A stretch of 64,000 nt of DNA from Hypericum androsaemum (GCA_963995505.1 OZ023180.1:15824689-15888688); one strand, 5' to 3'. Positions 25,293-36,457 are shown, numbered from the stretch's first letter. Notes: a model not told the origin generated them from the sequence alone. Program-made: numbers and translations.

Positions 25293-27761
25293 ATGACCAT
25301 CCCCATCACCACCCGCTCGGCACTTCCACTATCGATCCCCGGCGCCGACCCGGCAAGGGCCTCCCTCTCGCCGCCGCCGAGCCAGACTCTGAAGACCCCC
25401 ACCATCCGCACCCGGCTTAGCAAGCTCTGCCAAGATGGGAAGCCCCATCTTGCACGCCAGCTGTTCGACACAATTCCCCGCCCGTCCACCGCGCTCTGGA
25501 ACACCATTATTATCGGTTTCGTCTGCAACGGGATGCCCCTGGACGCCCTCCTGCTCTACTCCCGGATGAAGTCCGCCGCGCCTCACACCCCGTGCGACTC
25601 CTATACGTACTCTTCTGTGCTCAAGGCTTGCGCCGAGGCTGGCGACTTGGAGGTTGGTAAGGCCCTGCATTGCCATTTGGTGCGGTGCTTGGCCCACCCG
25701 AGTAGGATTGTGTATAATTCGCTGTTGAATATGTACTCCGCGTGTTTGAGTAGGGCAGCGGTGGGTGAGGCTGAGTTGGCTAAGTCTGACTTGGTTCGTA
25801 GAGTTTTTGATTCTGCCAAGAGGAGGGATGTTGTGTCTTGGAATACTTTAATTTCTTGGTATGTTAAGACTGGGAGGTGCATTGAAGCGGTGAGGCATTT
25901 TAGGATAATGATTAGGACGGGTATGAGACCGAGCCCTGTGACTTTTGTGAATGTTTTTCCTGCTGTTCCGAGCGTTGGAGACTGTGGTTTGGCGGATGTG
26001 CTTTACGGGATGCTTGTTAAGTTGGGCGGTGCACATGTAAAGGACTTGTTTGTTGTAAGTTCGGTCATTCTGGCGTATGCAGAGTTTGGTCGGTTTGAGG
26101 CTGCGAGGAAGGTGTTTGATAATTGTTTGAGTAAGAACACGGAAGTTTGGAACACTATGATTGGTGGGTATGTCCAGAAGGATTGTTTCTTTGAAGCTGT
26201 TGATCTTTTTCTTGAAGCATTCGAAGCAGAGCAGGCTGTTGCTGATGAAGTGACGTTTCTGCATGCTCTGACGGCAGTTTCGCAGATACAACGCCTCGAC
26301 TTGGCTCACCAGCTCCATGCCTTTGTAATAAAGAATTTTGTGACAATACCTGTGATTATACTAAATGCGATAATTGTCATGTACTCGAGGTGCAATTCCG
26401 TTTACACGTCATTTAAAGTCTTCCGGCGTATGGTGGAAAGAGATGTGATCTCGTGGAACACAATGATTTCCTCCTTTGTCAACAATGGACATGATGATGA
26501 AGGGTTGATGCTTGTGTATGAGATGCAAAAGCAAAAGTTTAAGGTTGATTCTGTGACAATAACTGCTCTGCTTTCTGCTGCATCTAATCTAAGGAACGGA
26601 GAAATCGGGAAGCAGACTCATGCATACCTTCTGAGGAATAGCATTGTGTTTGAAGGGATTGATGGCTACCTCATAGACATGTATGCTAAATCTGGTTTGG
26701 TCGAGACTGCAAAGCAGGTTTTTGAGAATTGCAATGCTGATAAACGGGATCAAGCCACCTGGAACTCTTTGATTGCTGGGTACACACAACATGGACTGAT
26801 AGAAGAAGCTCTCTCTACCTTTGCACAGATGATGGAACAGAATGTTAAGCCTACTGCTGTAACATTTGCGTCAATCATCCCGTCTTTCAGTAAGTGGGGA
26901 AGTATTTCTTTGGGGAAACAACTTCATGGAGTCTCCATCCGTCACGTGTTGGATCAGAACATTTTTGTCAGCACTGCCCTGGTTGATATGTATTCTAAGA
27001 CAGGATCAATAACTTATGCCGATCGTGTTTTTTCCAGTTCTGAGGAGAAAAACTCCATCACATACACCACGATGATCCTGGGGTACGGTCATCACGGCAT
27101 GGGAGATAGGGCTCTCTCTCTGTTTCGCTCAATGGAGAAAGTCGGTATTGAACCTGATTCCATTACTTTTATAGCAGTCTTATCAGCTTGCAGCTATGCT
27201 GGTCTGGTTGACGAAGGCCTTCAAATTTTCAACTCGATGGAGAGAGATTTCAAGGTGCAGCCATCTACTCCGCACTTTTGTTGCGTGGCTGATATGTTGG
27301 GTAGAGCTGGTAGAGTGGTTGAAGCTTACGAGTTTGTACAACAATTGGGCGAAAAAGGAAACGTGTTGGAAGTTTGGGGCTCGCTTCTTGGAGCATGCAG
27401 AACACACGGACACACCAAGCTCAGTGAAGAGATTTCCAAGAAGCTACTGGAGTTGGAGGGTGGACAGAATTCGGCTGGCTACCGAGTCTTGCTCTCCAAC
27501 ATATATGCTGAAGAGGGGGACTGGGAGAATGTGGATCATCTAAGAAAGGAAATGAGGGAAAGGGGGCTGCGCAAGGAAGTTGGCCGTAGTTGGATTCATA
27601 TTGAAGGTTCTCTCTCTCATTTTGTCTCCAAAGATCAAGAGCATCCTCAAAGTGTACAGATATATGAGATGTTAGAAGCATTAACCAAAGAGATGAAAGG
27701 AATTCACAATTTGTCGACAGATAGCAGCTTGCCGATAATGATACAATCATCATCTGTGTAA
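25293..27761 (+). CDS. PLS-class pentatricopeptide repeat protein with E domain (At3g22150/AEF1-like)
   Basis: One uninterrupted exon of 822 codons. After about 35 Pro/Ser/Arg-rich residues that suit an organelle transit peptide, PPR motifs run from about residue 38 to 690 (for example LWNTIIIGFVCNG, VSWNTLISWYVKTGR, TWNSLIAGYTQHGLIEEA). An E domain follows (VWGSLLGACRTHG, YRVLLSNIYAEEGDW, GRSWIHIEG) with no DYW deaminase. This class binds specific organelle RNAs and recruits editing factors. The N-terminal text and overall layout resemble Arabidopsis At3g22150, known for editing plastid atpF and mitochondrial nad5; orthology is my judgement, not tested. No ATG lies in frame further upstream, and the protein starts at the usual distance before the first repeat. 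No stops or frameshifts, unlike almost everything around it. Confidence 0.93.
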   Translation: MTIPITTRSALPLSIPGADPARASLSPPPSQTLKTPTIRTRLSKLCQDGKPHLARQLFDTIPRPSTALWNTIIIGFVCNGMPLDALLLYSRMKSAAPHTPCDSYTYSSVLKACAEAGDLEVGKALHCHLVRCLAHPSRIVYNSLLNMYSACLSRAAVGEAELAKSDLVRRVFDSAKRRDVVSWNTLISWYVKTGRCIEAVRHFRIMIRTGMRPSPVTFVNVFPAVPSVGDCGLADVLYGMLVKLGGAHVKDLFVVSSVILAYAEFGRFEAARKVFDNCLSKNTEVWNTMIGGYVQKDCFFEAVDLFLEAFEAEQAVADEVTFLHALTAVSQIQRLDLAHQLHAFVIKNFVTIPVIILNAIIVMYSRCNSVYTSFKVFRRMVERDVISWNTMISSFVNNGHDDEGLMLVYEMQKQKFKVDSVTITALLSAASNLRNGEIGKQTHAYLLRNSIVFEGIDGYLIDMYAKSGLVETAKQVFENCNADKRDQATWNSLIAGYTQHGLIEEALSTFAQMMEQNVKPTAVTFASIIPSFSKWGSISLGKQLHGVSIRHVLDQNIFVSTALVDMYSKTGSITYADRVFSSSEEKNSITYTTMILGYGHHGMGDRALSLFRSMEKVGIEPDSITFIAVLSACSYAGLVDEGLQIFNSMERDFKVQPSTPHFCCVADMLGRAGRVVEAYEFVQQLGEKGNVLEVWGSLLGACRTHGHTKLSEEISKKLLELEGGQNSAGYRVLLSNIYAEEGDWENVDHLRKEMRERGLRKEVGRSWIHIEGSLSHFVSKDQEHPQSVQIYEMLEALTKEMKGIHNLSTDSSLPIMIQSSSV

Positions 27762-28710
27762 TTTCAACTGGAAAAAGAAAGTTGCATTAGAACTCGAAGA
27801 TGGCACCTTTGATGTAGGTGTCAGTTCGGGAAAATGGAGGATGGTTTACCAGTGTAGTGAGAGGAGCACTTGTAGTATACATAATAAGATTCATGAATCT
27901 GGATTAGTCAGCCTAGGTGATTTCCGAATGGTTTTGTAAAGAAATCGATATCTCATGGCTTGATAATTTGCATCCATTTCTCCTTGTTGAGCCATATAAT
28001 TTGCAAGATAATTACGTCTAGTAATCTCACATTCGTCCAGTATTATTATGGTAGCATGGATGTGGTCGGACAGTTTAGGTCAAGCTTGGGGTGGCCTCCC
28101 AGACATGTCACTTGTTGGAGAGAAACACCACCATCTGTTTCACCAACTTCATCAAGCCTCAGTAGTAACGGGCTTACTTAGTTAATACGCGTATAGTACG
28201 TGAATTACAGACGTACGTAATTTTGGAGGGGAAAAAAACACTTTCTTGCGTACCATTTTAAATGTGATCAATTGTACGAGTACTTTTCAGGTTATATGTC
28301 TAAAACGCGAACAAATCTTAAAATATAAGGATTAAAAAAAATTAATATTTTTAAAACCGAATCAGAGAGTGACCCGAATTTTTCAAAATTTTCGGTCTAA
28401 CTGGTCGACTCACCGATCTGACCAGATATATTTATTTAAATTAATAATAATTTATTAATATATTATCATATAATTCCAGAAACTTCCCAGTTCCCAACGA
28501 GGAGTGGACTCACTTTTTTATTTCTTATCAATGAAAAAACCTTCCATTCTCTCCTCTTTTTGTTCCCCCACTTTCTTTTTCAAGTCTCTCTCTCCCTCTT
28601 TCCATCTCCATCGTCCGAGACCTCCATTTCTTGCTCCTTCTAACTAACCAAAAATTTAATCTTCTTTCTCTCTAAACAAGGACATTGCAAAAATCAACCC
28701 AAAGAAACTA
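27762..28710. other. PPR 3' flank and intergenic
   Basis: The first 200 bp are likely 3' UTR. The rest is AT-rich, with pyrimidine-rich stretches near 28540-28620. No gene was seen. Confidence 0.5.
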
Positions 28711-29845
28711 GGAAAATTACTCCCTAATCCTTAGTGTTTGGTCATCTTCTCCCCCAGTTCCCTAAATTTTTGAAAATAATTTTACCGTCCCCCGTCTTTG
28801 GTTTTAGAAACTCTCGGGTCCCTGACTGATGTCATAGGCTCTTTTTTTTATTTTTGATCATGGAAATGACTATTATACTCCTCTGGTCTTCTTCTCGGGT
28901 GAACAAAACTCTCCAGCGAACTCCGACGAGATCTCGTCCTTGTTACTCCCCTTAGAGCCCTGCGAGGAAGACTTCCGTGGACCTCCAGTTGACCTCCGTG
29001 GACTCCTCCCGCTGGACGACCTCGAGGAGGTCGGCCACAACCGGACGACAGGCTTCGTGTGGCTGAAGCAAAAGAAGCGCAAGGAGCACCGCTTCAAAGC
29101 CATCGGGAAGTCGGTCTCCTACGAGCCCGAGGTCACTGTCTTCGTCGAGGACCGGCTGATCTGCTTAGGTGTCCATCTCAGAGATCGATCCCAACAAGAT
29201 CTGCTTCGCCATTGGCACCGGCCCATCCCCACGGACCCTCGCCTCAAGTGCGCCATCCTCCTCCACGCCCTCAACTTTGACCTCGCCAATGGCGCCATCT
29301 CTGAGACAACCCTCGACACGCAAGAGGCCCTGGGCGGGGCCGAATCTGGCCCGAAGCTAAAGGTGGTGACGCCACCACCTACACCTGCCTCCCTCCCCTC
29401 GACGAGGATGACGACGACGACCTAGTCTCCGGCCTGTCTCTTCTGCCACTCGAGGTCAAGCTTTCCTATTTCTACATCGCTGTGGAGAAGAAGCTCGACG
29501 AGAGGGTCAAGAGCTATCGTGTTTTAGAGGATGACCGGCCACCTGAGTCCAAGCTTTCCGAGTTCATCGTCGCGGAGAAGAAGGGGGGAAGTGGTTGCCG
29601 AAATTTTTTTTGGGCGGAAAAGTTCACCGGAGAAGATGACCAGAAGGTTTTATTCGCCTGAGAAGAAGACTACAGGGGTATAATAGTCATTTTTATGCCC
29701 AAAAATGAAAAAAAGTCGATGACGTCAGCTAGGGACCCGAGGGGGAGGTTTAACCAAAGACGGGGGACGGTAAAATTATTTTTAAAAATGCAGGGACCCG
29801 AGGTAGAGAATAACCAAACACCCGGGACCAGGGGATAATTTACCC
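28711..29845. mobile_element. Pack-MULE carrying DUF538 sequence
   Basis: 1135 bp with inverted ends of about 190 bp. The left begins GGAAAATTACTCCC, the right ends ATAATTTACCC. They share TTTACCGTCCCCCGTCTTTG, CTCGGGTCCCT, TGACTATTATA and TCTTCTTCTC. The flanks AAGAAACTA (28702-28710) and AAAAAACTA (29846-29854) form a 9 bp target duplication with one mismatch, the Mutator signature. The GC-rich interior is host coding sequence in pieces. It is non-autonomous. Confidence 0.88.
28975..29245 (+). pseudogene. Captured DUF538 gene fragment
   Basis: The plus strand encodes LLPLDDLEEVGHNRTTGFVW, then WLKQKKRKEHRF and VSYEPEVTVFVED, followed after a frame change near 29170 by VSISEIDPNKICFAIGTG. 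This is the conserved core and C-terminal region of plant DUF538 proteins, small secreted or cytosolic proteins of unclear role. The native start and end are missing. Beyond 29245 a second GC-rich piece (to about 29640) stays unidentified and may come from another gene. Confidence 0.75.
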
Positions 29846-29854
29846 AAAAAACTA

Positions 29855-30290
29855 TAATCTTCTTTCTCAGTAACCAAGAACATTACATAAACCAACCCAA
29901 AAAAATTCTAATCTTCTTTCTCTAGATCCAAGAATGTTTTAAAAATCAACCCAAAAATTTTAATCTTTTTTTTCTTAACCCTTCCATGCGCCCATTCTAC
30001 CCAGATTTCTCCTTCTTCCTTTCTATTTTATTATATTAGTTTGCTCTTTCTCAAGTGAAATTATGGTAGGGAAAGGGATTTTAGTTTTTTACTTTTAATT
30101 TTGATGGGTAGAAGTATTTTTTTGTTGTTGAGAAAGGGTTGAAGTAGATTAGGTCGCTTCTTACTTTTTATTTTTTATGTTCTTGGTGAACCGGTTCACC
30201 CCGAGGTTAACTCTCCCTGGGTTTTTGGTAAAAACGAGCCGGAATTATTAGTGGGTAGTAATCCGATCGATCTAACCACCGGTCAAACAA
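29855..30290. other. Intergenic
   Basis: AT-rich. Three copies of an AATCTTCTTTCTC... CAACCCAAAAA text (28665, 29858, 29910) suggest a short local duplication around the MULE target. No gene was seen. Confidence 0.45.
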
Positions 30291-32421
30291 CATGTTTTAA
30301 AACATTGGAAAAATTGGACCTCCGTTGCACAAATAAATTATTGTTAAAATTTCAAAATTATTATGTATTAATTATGGATGCCATTTCCTCCCTCCATGTT
30401 CTCCATGTTCTCCTCCATGATTCCCTCCATGTTCTCCATGTTCTCTTCCATGATCTCCATAAAGCAAGCTTAGTGGGTTAGTGGGTTCCTCCATGTTCTC
30501 CATCCACCTTCTCCATTTAGCCTATAAATAGAACTCATTGTATTACCATTATAACACATTCTTGATCTATTAATGAGAAGTTCATATTCTCTTCTCTTAC
30601 TCTTTTTCTCTCTACTTGTGACTATTAATTATTTCCGATAAAGTTCATAACACGTTATCAGCACGAGTCTCTACTAAGTTCTCAATAATTTCTTGAGAAG
30701 AATTGAGCATAATTTTTGTAAGTATTCTTACAATTTATAATTATTCATTCTTGTTAGATTCTCATTTATAATTATTCATTCTTGTTGGATTCTCAATGTT
30801 ATTGAAACATATGAAGTTTAGTTCTGGCTTATAAATAATTTTCTCAAAGAAAATGATTTTGTAAAATTTTCTTTTCAAAAATCGAATTCATTTTGTAAAG
30901 GTTTTTCATGAAAAAACCTTATGTTTTCCTTTCATAAAATGATTAGAAACTTCTTGGGATCTATGTGCAATTTGCCTGCGTAACGCGGATTGGGATTATG
31001 CCCTTATTTGCACACGCGAGAAAATTCTAAGGGACTGAATTATTAGTTTACACGTTGAACAAGGATTGCGTCCTTGCTCGCACACGCGTAAAATTACTAG
31101 GTACTAAACTGATATTATTCTGACTAATTATAGATGAATCCTTTATATTTTCTTGTATTTTTAAATAAGGACAGTATATCCCTTTAATCATTTGGAGAGA
31201 CCTACTTTAAAGAGTTGAGATCCTGCAGAGACTTCTTTATAAATTTGCGAATCTAGAAAAATACTACCTAGTCCTCGGATGTTTCTGAAATTTTTATTTT
31301 TCTGGCAAACTATATTTTGGTCCCTGGATTAATTGCAATTGGATCTCTGGACTAAAATTTAATGGTTATGCTCCATTCCCTGAAGTGAATGAGACAAAGT
31401 TTAATTATAGAGGCCCGTCCAACTGGTTATGCTCCATTCCCTGAAGTGAATGTGACAAAATTTAATAGGCCGGGGTCGCGGTCGTGGACATGTTAATGAT
31501 CGTGGAGGATATGGTTACCATGGTGGTAATTTTAAGAACACGTCTCGCCACCTGAAGTAGGAGAACAAAGAGAAGAAACCACGAAGAGATGGTGATAGTG
31601 GAATAAAAATAGAAAATTTATATCATCGTTGTGGATGCAAAGGCCACTGGGCTCGCACCTGTCGTGCACCAAAGTATCTAGTTGAGCTTTATCAAGATGA
31701 TGGCTCTGGCATTATGAATATGGATGGTAGCCCTGAATTTGGCCTAAATGACTTCACTCATTTTGGATGTTGCTGATTTCCTTATTGAATAGCAGTTTAA
31801 TATCCATGTTCTTGTTCATTTCTTAAGTATATTTCTTGGCATTTTATATTATCATATTTTCGGTGCTTAATTTTAAGGTAATGTCTCCTATAAATTTTTT
31901 CTTATCATATTTTCGTTACTTAAATTTAATATAAATATTTCTTTCATTATGAAGAATATAGAATTAGCACGAGTTGGCTCATCTACTCGAGAAAGAGATC
32001 TGTGTTTAGCAGATAGTGCCACAACGCACACCATACTTAAGGATGATAAATATTTCCTTCATTTACAAATGCAAGAGACAAATGTTAGTACTATATCAGG
32101 TACTACGAATTTAATTGAAGGCTCTAGAAGAGCTAATTTATTATTACCTGGAGGTACAAATTTTTGCATAAATAATGCTTTATATTCTTCTAAGTCTTAA
32201 AGAAACTTATTAAGTTTCAAAGATATACGCCAAAATGGGTATCATGTTGAGACAACAAATGAAGGAAACATTTTTGAGAGATTAATATTACCATTTATTC
32301 CATTTTAAATTTCCTCACTCCAATATAAGTGGAACTAAATTCATATTTACATCATCTTCTTATAAGTTAGAAAAAAAATACTAGAAATATTATTGCCATT
32401 CTGTATAAAAGAATGAAAGCA
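30290..32421 (+). mobile_element. copia-type remnant: 5' LTR, PBS, gag and protease pieces
   Basis: An LTR-like region ends near 30654 with TTCATAACA, followed by CGTTATCAGCACGAG, a primer-binding leader known from many plant copia elements. A TATA box (TATAAATAGAA) lies near 30523, and CTCCATGTTCT units repeat at 30395-30500. Gag is mostly deleted; 31316-31480 contains a ~30 bp direct repeat (TGGTTATGCTCCATTCCC, near 31360 and 31425). Zinc knuckle and protease pieces follow. The left edge of the LTR is uncertain and the 3' part is lost before the solo LTR at 32422. Confidence 0.65.
31470..32310 (+). pseudogene. copia gag zinc knuckle and protease fragment
   Basis: RGRGRGHVNDRGGYGYHGG leads to a knuckle, HRCGCKGHWARTC, where the first Cys is His. 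After stops and a spacer, a protease frame begins near 31949 with CLADSATTHTILKDDKYF (active-site DSA), ending in LYSSKS, then after a stop RNLLSFKDIRQNGYHVET. The order matches copia elements, but integrase, reverse transcriptase and RNase H are gone. Confidence 0.75.
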
Positions 32422-33958
32422 TGATGAGTATGTAAACACTCATGTTTTGTCATATGTTTCGTGCGTGTTTAGTCATGTTTTGAGTTATATTCATCATGTC
32501 ATGTCAAGTCTTATGATCGTTTTAGTATATTTATGTTCGGGAATGGATTTCTACCCATTGTCATATTTTGTAGGAAATTGGAGCTCAATGAAGGTCGTTC
32601 GAGGGGTAATTTTGAGAGACTATATTGCAAGAGTCATAACTTTCTGCTTGAGTGTCTGATTGTATCAAATGAAATACTGTTGGAAAACTTGAAGAGAGAT
32701 ATACATTTAGTCTTTTATAGTCGAAGTCAAATTCAAAGTGGAAGAGGGTGAAAACTACAAAATACAAAGATGTGATGAAGCTAATCAGCGACCCGGCGAG
32801 CGCCAAATACTTGGCGGGCGCCAAGTCCATTACATAAAGTTGTGTTGGCGATCGCCAACTCCATTGGCGGGTGCCAGGTCCTCGACGACGGATTTTTCAG
32901 ACATCCTCTTTACACGAGAACTCGATTTATTTTAGTTATATTAGACTTTTAGCCTCCTATTTCGGCTTTAGGACTTAAGTTATATTATTTATATTATTAC
33001 TTGGCCAACAAGACTTCCAATTTAGCTTAATCACCTCTAGATTTTCCTAATTTGTAGTTAGACTTTTGGCTATATATAGCCCTTAGTTTATTAGGTTTAG
33101 AAAACATAGACGTTTTTGCTGCAACTTTGACACAGCCTTTGGAGCTTAATAAAGCCGCGATTTCAGTTAGCTACGAGGAACGGATTAGCAGGACTTGATC
33201 ATCACGACTAAGCTTTCTCTATCTCTACCTTTATGTTAATTGCTATCATGTTCTTCGTTAATCTATTCTGCTTTGTTAACATGCTTAGCGAGTAGTTCTC
33301 TTGTGAATGCGATGCCCTAATTATGTGATTACTCGTCTATGTTAGCTATGGTTTGATTATCTTTCGTAGTAGTTGTCAATTGATGATCTTAATACTTAAT
33401 CTAACTTGATCACTTAGATTATGATATTTAGTTGATAATAATGGACCGGAAGGCATTAGAATCAACGGAAGAGTAAATTGACATGTCTTAAGGTATTAAT
33501 GAGGAATCTTGATACTAAGGGATAACCCGCTAGGAGTTAACTTCATAATTAATTTTAGTTTAGTTCTTGGTCTAATTAATGAGCGGAAGCATTGGTTAGT
33601 AATCATGAACTACTCTAGCTTAGTTTTATCGTCCTAATGAGCAGAAGCGTTAGGGAGATGCATTAGAATACTCCGGGTACTAGTTAGAACTTCATAAAAA
33701 CTATAGTCTCAACATAGATGGGTAGTCCATAAGGGTATCATGTTCGTTTATCTCCATTGATTTACAACTCGTCTTTTATTTGCATTTTCGATCTCGTTTA
33801 TTTACTTGCGACCTTTCACAATCATTATAAAACTTTAATTTTTCTGCTTCACACAATTACTTGCCTTGATTTGGTGTTCAACCCTCAGTTCTAAGAACCT
33901 TACTTACCACTATACTATTTGCTTGTGCGTTTAATTGTTCGCAATTTTGCATACATCA
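32422..33958 (+). mobile_element. Solo LTR of an Athila-like gypsy element
   Basis: 1537 bp beginning TGATGAGTATGTAAACACTC and ending ATACATCA. It is a diverged copy, in inverse orientation, of the LTR at 57720-59089: shared blocks include the GGCG...CGCCA inverted motifs near 32800-32880, the CTTAGCGAGTAG region and the TTCAACCCTCAGTTC end. No primer-binding site or polypurine tract borders it. Flanks AAGCA and AACCA fit a 5 bp target duplication with one change. It lies in or next to the intron after the neprosin exon at 34027. Confidence 0.85.
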
Positions 33959-34026
33959 AACCATATAAAAGAAAGCTAACATGCATGTTTTTACATAAAT
34001 GTGCAAATAAATTATAGTAAACTTAC

Positions 34027-34353
34027 ATGATGTTTTTGAGGTTCTTCTAGTCTCAGTGGCTCTATCACTCTACCTTTTCTTCTTTGGATAGGTACCGAAC
34101 CATTTGGACAACTATTCTCTTTAAAAAATCCAACAATTTCATTTTTATGATATCCCAAAGCTCTTCCGCCTCCTCTTTCCTTTTTGAAGCTAGGCTCCAT
34201 CTGAACTCATATATTTTATAAGATAAAATTTAATTTAATTTACTTAATCAAATGTTATTAATAAGAAATATGTACCTGAATTCTATGATTTTTGAGCTTG
34301 GAATGTTCAAATGCTGGTTGCTTTTGTACATCAACACATTCAATATATAAAGA
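34027..34353 (-). pseudogene. Neprosin-type gene, two N-terminal exons only
   Basis: Exon 34276-34353 reads IECVDVQKQPAFEHSKLKNH (26 codons), with a TTGTAG acceptor and a GTACAT donor. Exon 34027-34200 reads MEPSFKKER... SCPNGSVPIQRRKGR (58 codons) with TTCAG acceptor and GTAAGT donor. Both match the activation-peptide region of plant neprosins (glutamic peptidase family with DUF239), where CVDxxKQPAF and CPxGxxPIRR are conserved. The catalytic part, expected below 34027, is replaced by the solo LTR and copia debris. No frame break lies within these exons, so loss came by insertion or deletion. Confidence 0.78.
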
Positions 34354-35174
34354 CTACAACATTAAAATGAGTAAAATAATATATAACTGTAAACATCCGT
34401 GTTAAAAGATAATACAATAAGTATGATAGACATTTAGTAAATATATAATAATATAATGGCCAAATTGGACGGGATTGCTTGTTGCCCCATATTGGATGCA
34501 TTTTTCCTATGATTCCATATTTCTATTTTTTATAGGTTATGCAGCGTAATTTTTTACCGAGACCTGTCGCTACAACATCTATATTCTAGTTTGAGGGATT
34601 GGTCTGGGCACCTACTATGGGTGCACAAATCCGTTGTTGTAGTATTCATTATTGATGAAATTTAAATTACTCTTGACTGAGAGCTTCTGTTGGATAGTTT
34701 GAGTATGGGAATCTTATCACGGTCTGGATGTTTATATAACTTTTTTTATTTTTTGCTTGATTAATCATGTTTGCTAATTATTAAAAAAATAATTTCCAAA
34801 TAGAATTTACAAATAAATTAAAAAATTGAAAAGCTCATAGAAATTTATGATTTCTAGTTTACAGATTCAAGACAAACTAAAAAAAAAATACAAGACAATC
34901 AATGTACTAAAGTTTACAATTTTGAAGACAAACAACAGAAAAGAATTAGACAGTGGTACCATTGTCGCTGTGAGAATGGATTGAGTGGGGATTAAAGAAA
35001 TGTTGTCCATAAGTGGGGAGTTAAATATAGGCCGTCAGATTTGATTTTAAACCAATATCTGCAAATCCAAGGGCCATTAATCTATCAAGGATACTTTTAA
35101 CTTTTTACCCATCCCATACCAACTAGGGTTTCCACCCCCATCCATTTAAACTTTTTTATCTCCTAAATTTGCTA
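34354..35174. other. AT-rich intergenic
   Basis: No coding sequence recognised. A neprosin signal-peptide exon would be expected on the minus strand here but was not identified. Confidence 0.4.
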
Positions 35175-35182
35175 TAAAAAAA

Positions 35183-36296
35183 GGGAAAAGTCCACTTTAG
35201 TACCATGTGGTATCGCCTAAAATCACTTTAGTACCCTGTGGTAAAAAACCGACCAATCGAGTCATACTTATTCCAATTAACATCAAAAAGGGCCTCGGGC
35301 AGCTGCCCGGAGCTGCCCGGACCCGCCCGAACCCTGCCCGGGCTACGTGGCCAGCCACGTCACCAAAACTTGATGACGTGGCGCCACGTCACCTCTTCTT
35401 CTTCCTCTTCTTCTTCCTCGTCCTCTTCCTCCTCCTCCTCCTCCTCCTCCTCCTCCTCCTCCTCCTCTTCTTCTTCTTCTTCTTCTTCTTCCCCTCCCCG
35501 AAACCGCCGGCGAAGCCCCCACCAAAACGGCCCTAACGACCCTCCTCCTCGTCCTTGCCAACCTCAACCCCCCCTCAGTACCTCGAAGCCCCACCAAAAC
35601 GGCACCGTAGAAGACGACGACGACGAAGACCTCAGCTTCCTCGACGAGCCCAACCAAACCGCCGCATCCTCCCCCTACGACTCCGACACCGACTTCGACG
35701 ACGACGGCGGATCGTACTCCGATCTCGACGACGATGACGGCCACACGGCCAAGGATCCAGAGATCAACGAGAGGGACGTGGTGGTCCTCAAGGAGTCCAA
35801 CTTCGACGAGTTCGTTGGGGCCCACAGGTTCGTGATGGTTGAGTTCTACGCGCCGTGGTGCGGCCACTGCCAGTCGCTGGCGCCGGAGTACGCGGCGGCT
35901 GCGTCGCAACTGAAGGAGGAGGGCGCGGAGGTGGTGCTCGCTAAGGTCGACGCCACGGAGGAGGTCGACCTCGCTCAGGAGTACGACGTCGGGGCTTCGC
36001 CGTTGAGGAGGGTCGTTAGGGCCGTTTTGGTGGGGCTTCACCGGCGGTTTCGGGGAGGGGAAGAAGAAGAAGAGGAAGAAGAAGAGGTGACATGGCGCCA
36101 CGTCATCAAGTTTTGGTGACGTGGCTGACCACGTGGCCCGGGCAGCGGGCGGGCAGGTTCGGGCAGCTCCGGGCAGCTGCCCAAGGCCCTTTTTGATGTT
36201 AATTGGAATAAGTATGACTCGATTGATCGGTTTTTTACCACAGGGTACTAAAGTGATTTTGGTCGATACCACAGGGTACGAAAGTGGACTTTTCCC
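35183..36296. mobile_element. Pack-MULE carrying a PDI thioredoxin domain
   Basis: 1114 bp with inverted ends starting GGGAAAAGTCCACTTT. The arms match for about 285 bp apart from an ~85 bp TCC/TCT expansion in the left arm. They hold an 18 bp palindrome, TGACGTGGCGCCACGTCA, at 35374-35391 (one base changed at 36086-36103). Flanks ATAAAAAAA and TAAAAAAAA fit an 8-9 bp target duplication in an A-run. The middle ~450 bp is GC-rich PDI coding sequence. The close match of the arms suggests a young insertion. Confidence 0.85.
35373..36119 (+). CDS. Chimeric ORF: terminal repeat, poly-Ser, PDI 'a' domain
   Basis: An open frame of 248 codons begins at ATG 35373 (MTWRHVTSS) inside the left arm. It runs through about 40 serines from the TCC/TCT expansion, an acidic stretch ([15 protein letters not shown]), then [13 protein letters not shown] and a thioredoxin fold with [20 protein letters not shown] (redox CGHC) and [11 protein letters not shown]. 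It ends in the right arm with an acidic run and [10 protein letters not shown]. The host part resembles exon 1 of PDIL1-3/1-4-type disulfide isomerases without their signal peptide. The frame spans all three segments with no stop. Whether it is transcribed or translated is unknown; the default view is a captured fragment. Confidence 0.5.
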   Translation: MTWRHVTSSSSSSSSSSSSSSSSSSSSSSSSSSSSSSSSSPPRNRRRSPHQNGPNDPPPRPCQPQPPLSTSKPHQNGTVEDDDDEDLSFLDEPNQTAASSPYDSDTDFDDDGGSYSDLDDDDGHTAKDPEINERDVVVLKESNFDEFVGAHRFVMVEFYAPWCGHCQSLAPEYAAAASQLKEEGAEVVLAKVDATEEVDLAQEYDVGASPLRRVVRAVLVGLHRRFRGGEEEEEEEEEVTWRHVIKFW

Positions 36297-36370
36297 TAAA
36301 AAAAATTGTGGCCGCCTCTTCTTCTTGAAACAAAAGAAATCTCTCTTTTTCTTCCCATAAAAGAGAAATC

Positions 36371-36395
36371 TTTCTCTCTCTCTCTCTCTCTCTCA
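36371..36395. repeat. (CT)n microsatellite
   Basis: About twelve CT units just upstream of the RPT6 fragment, typical of plant 5' UTRs. The copied exon probably came with its leader. Confidence 0.8.
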
Positions 36396-36457
36396 ACGAG
36401 TAGTACAAGTAGAAGAAGAAGAAGTCCCAATTGGCAAAACAGTAGGAGAGAGAGGAG

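Noticed and set aside
25061..25697. Minus-strand ORFs opposite the PPR gene start
   Set aside because: Antisense shadows in GC-rich coding sequence; no family similarity and no splice context.
28940..29425. 161-codon ORF as a stand-alone gene
   Set aside because: It lies inside a Pack-MULE, covers only part of DUF538 and changes frame within that domain.
35343..36272. Long minus-strand ORF (309 codons) across the PDI Pack-MULE
   Set aside because: It is the antisense of the chimeric frame and terminal repeats. Its Arg/Gly/Val runs are the complement of the Ser/Asp-coding repeats; the PDI domain reads only on the plus strand.
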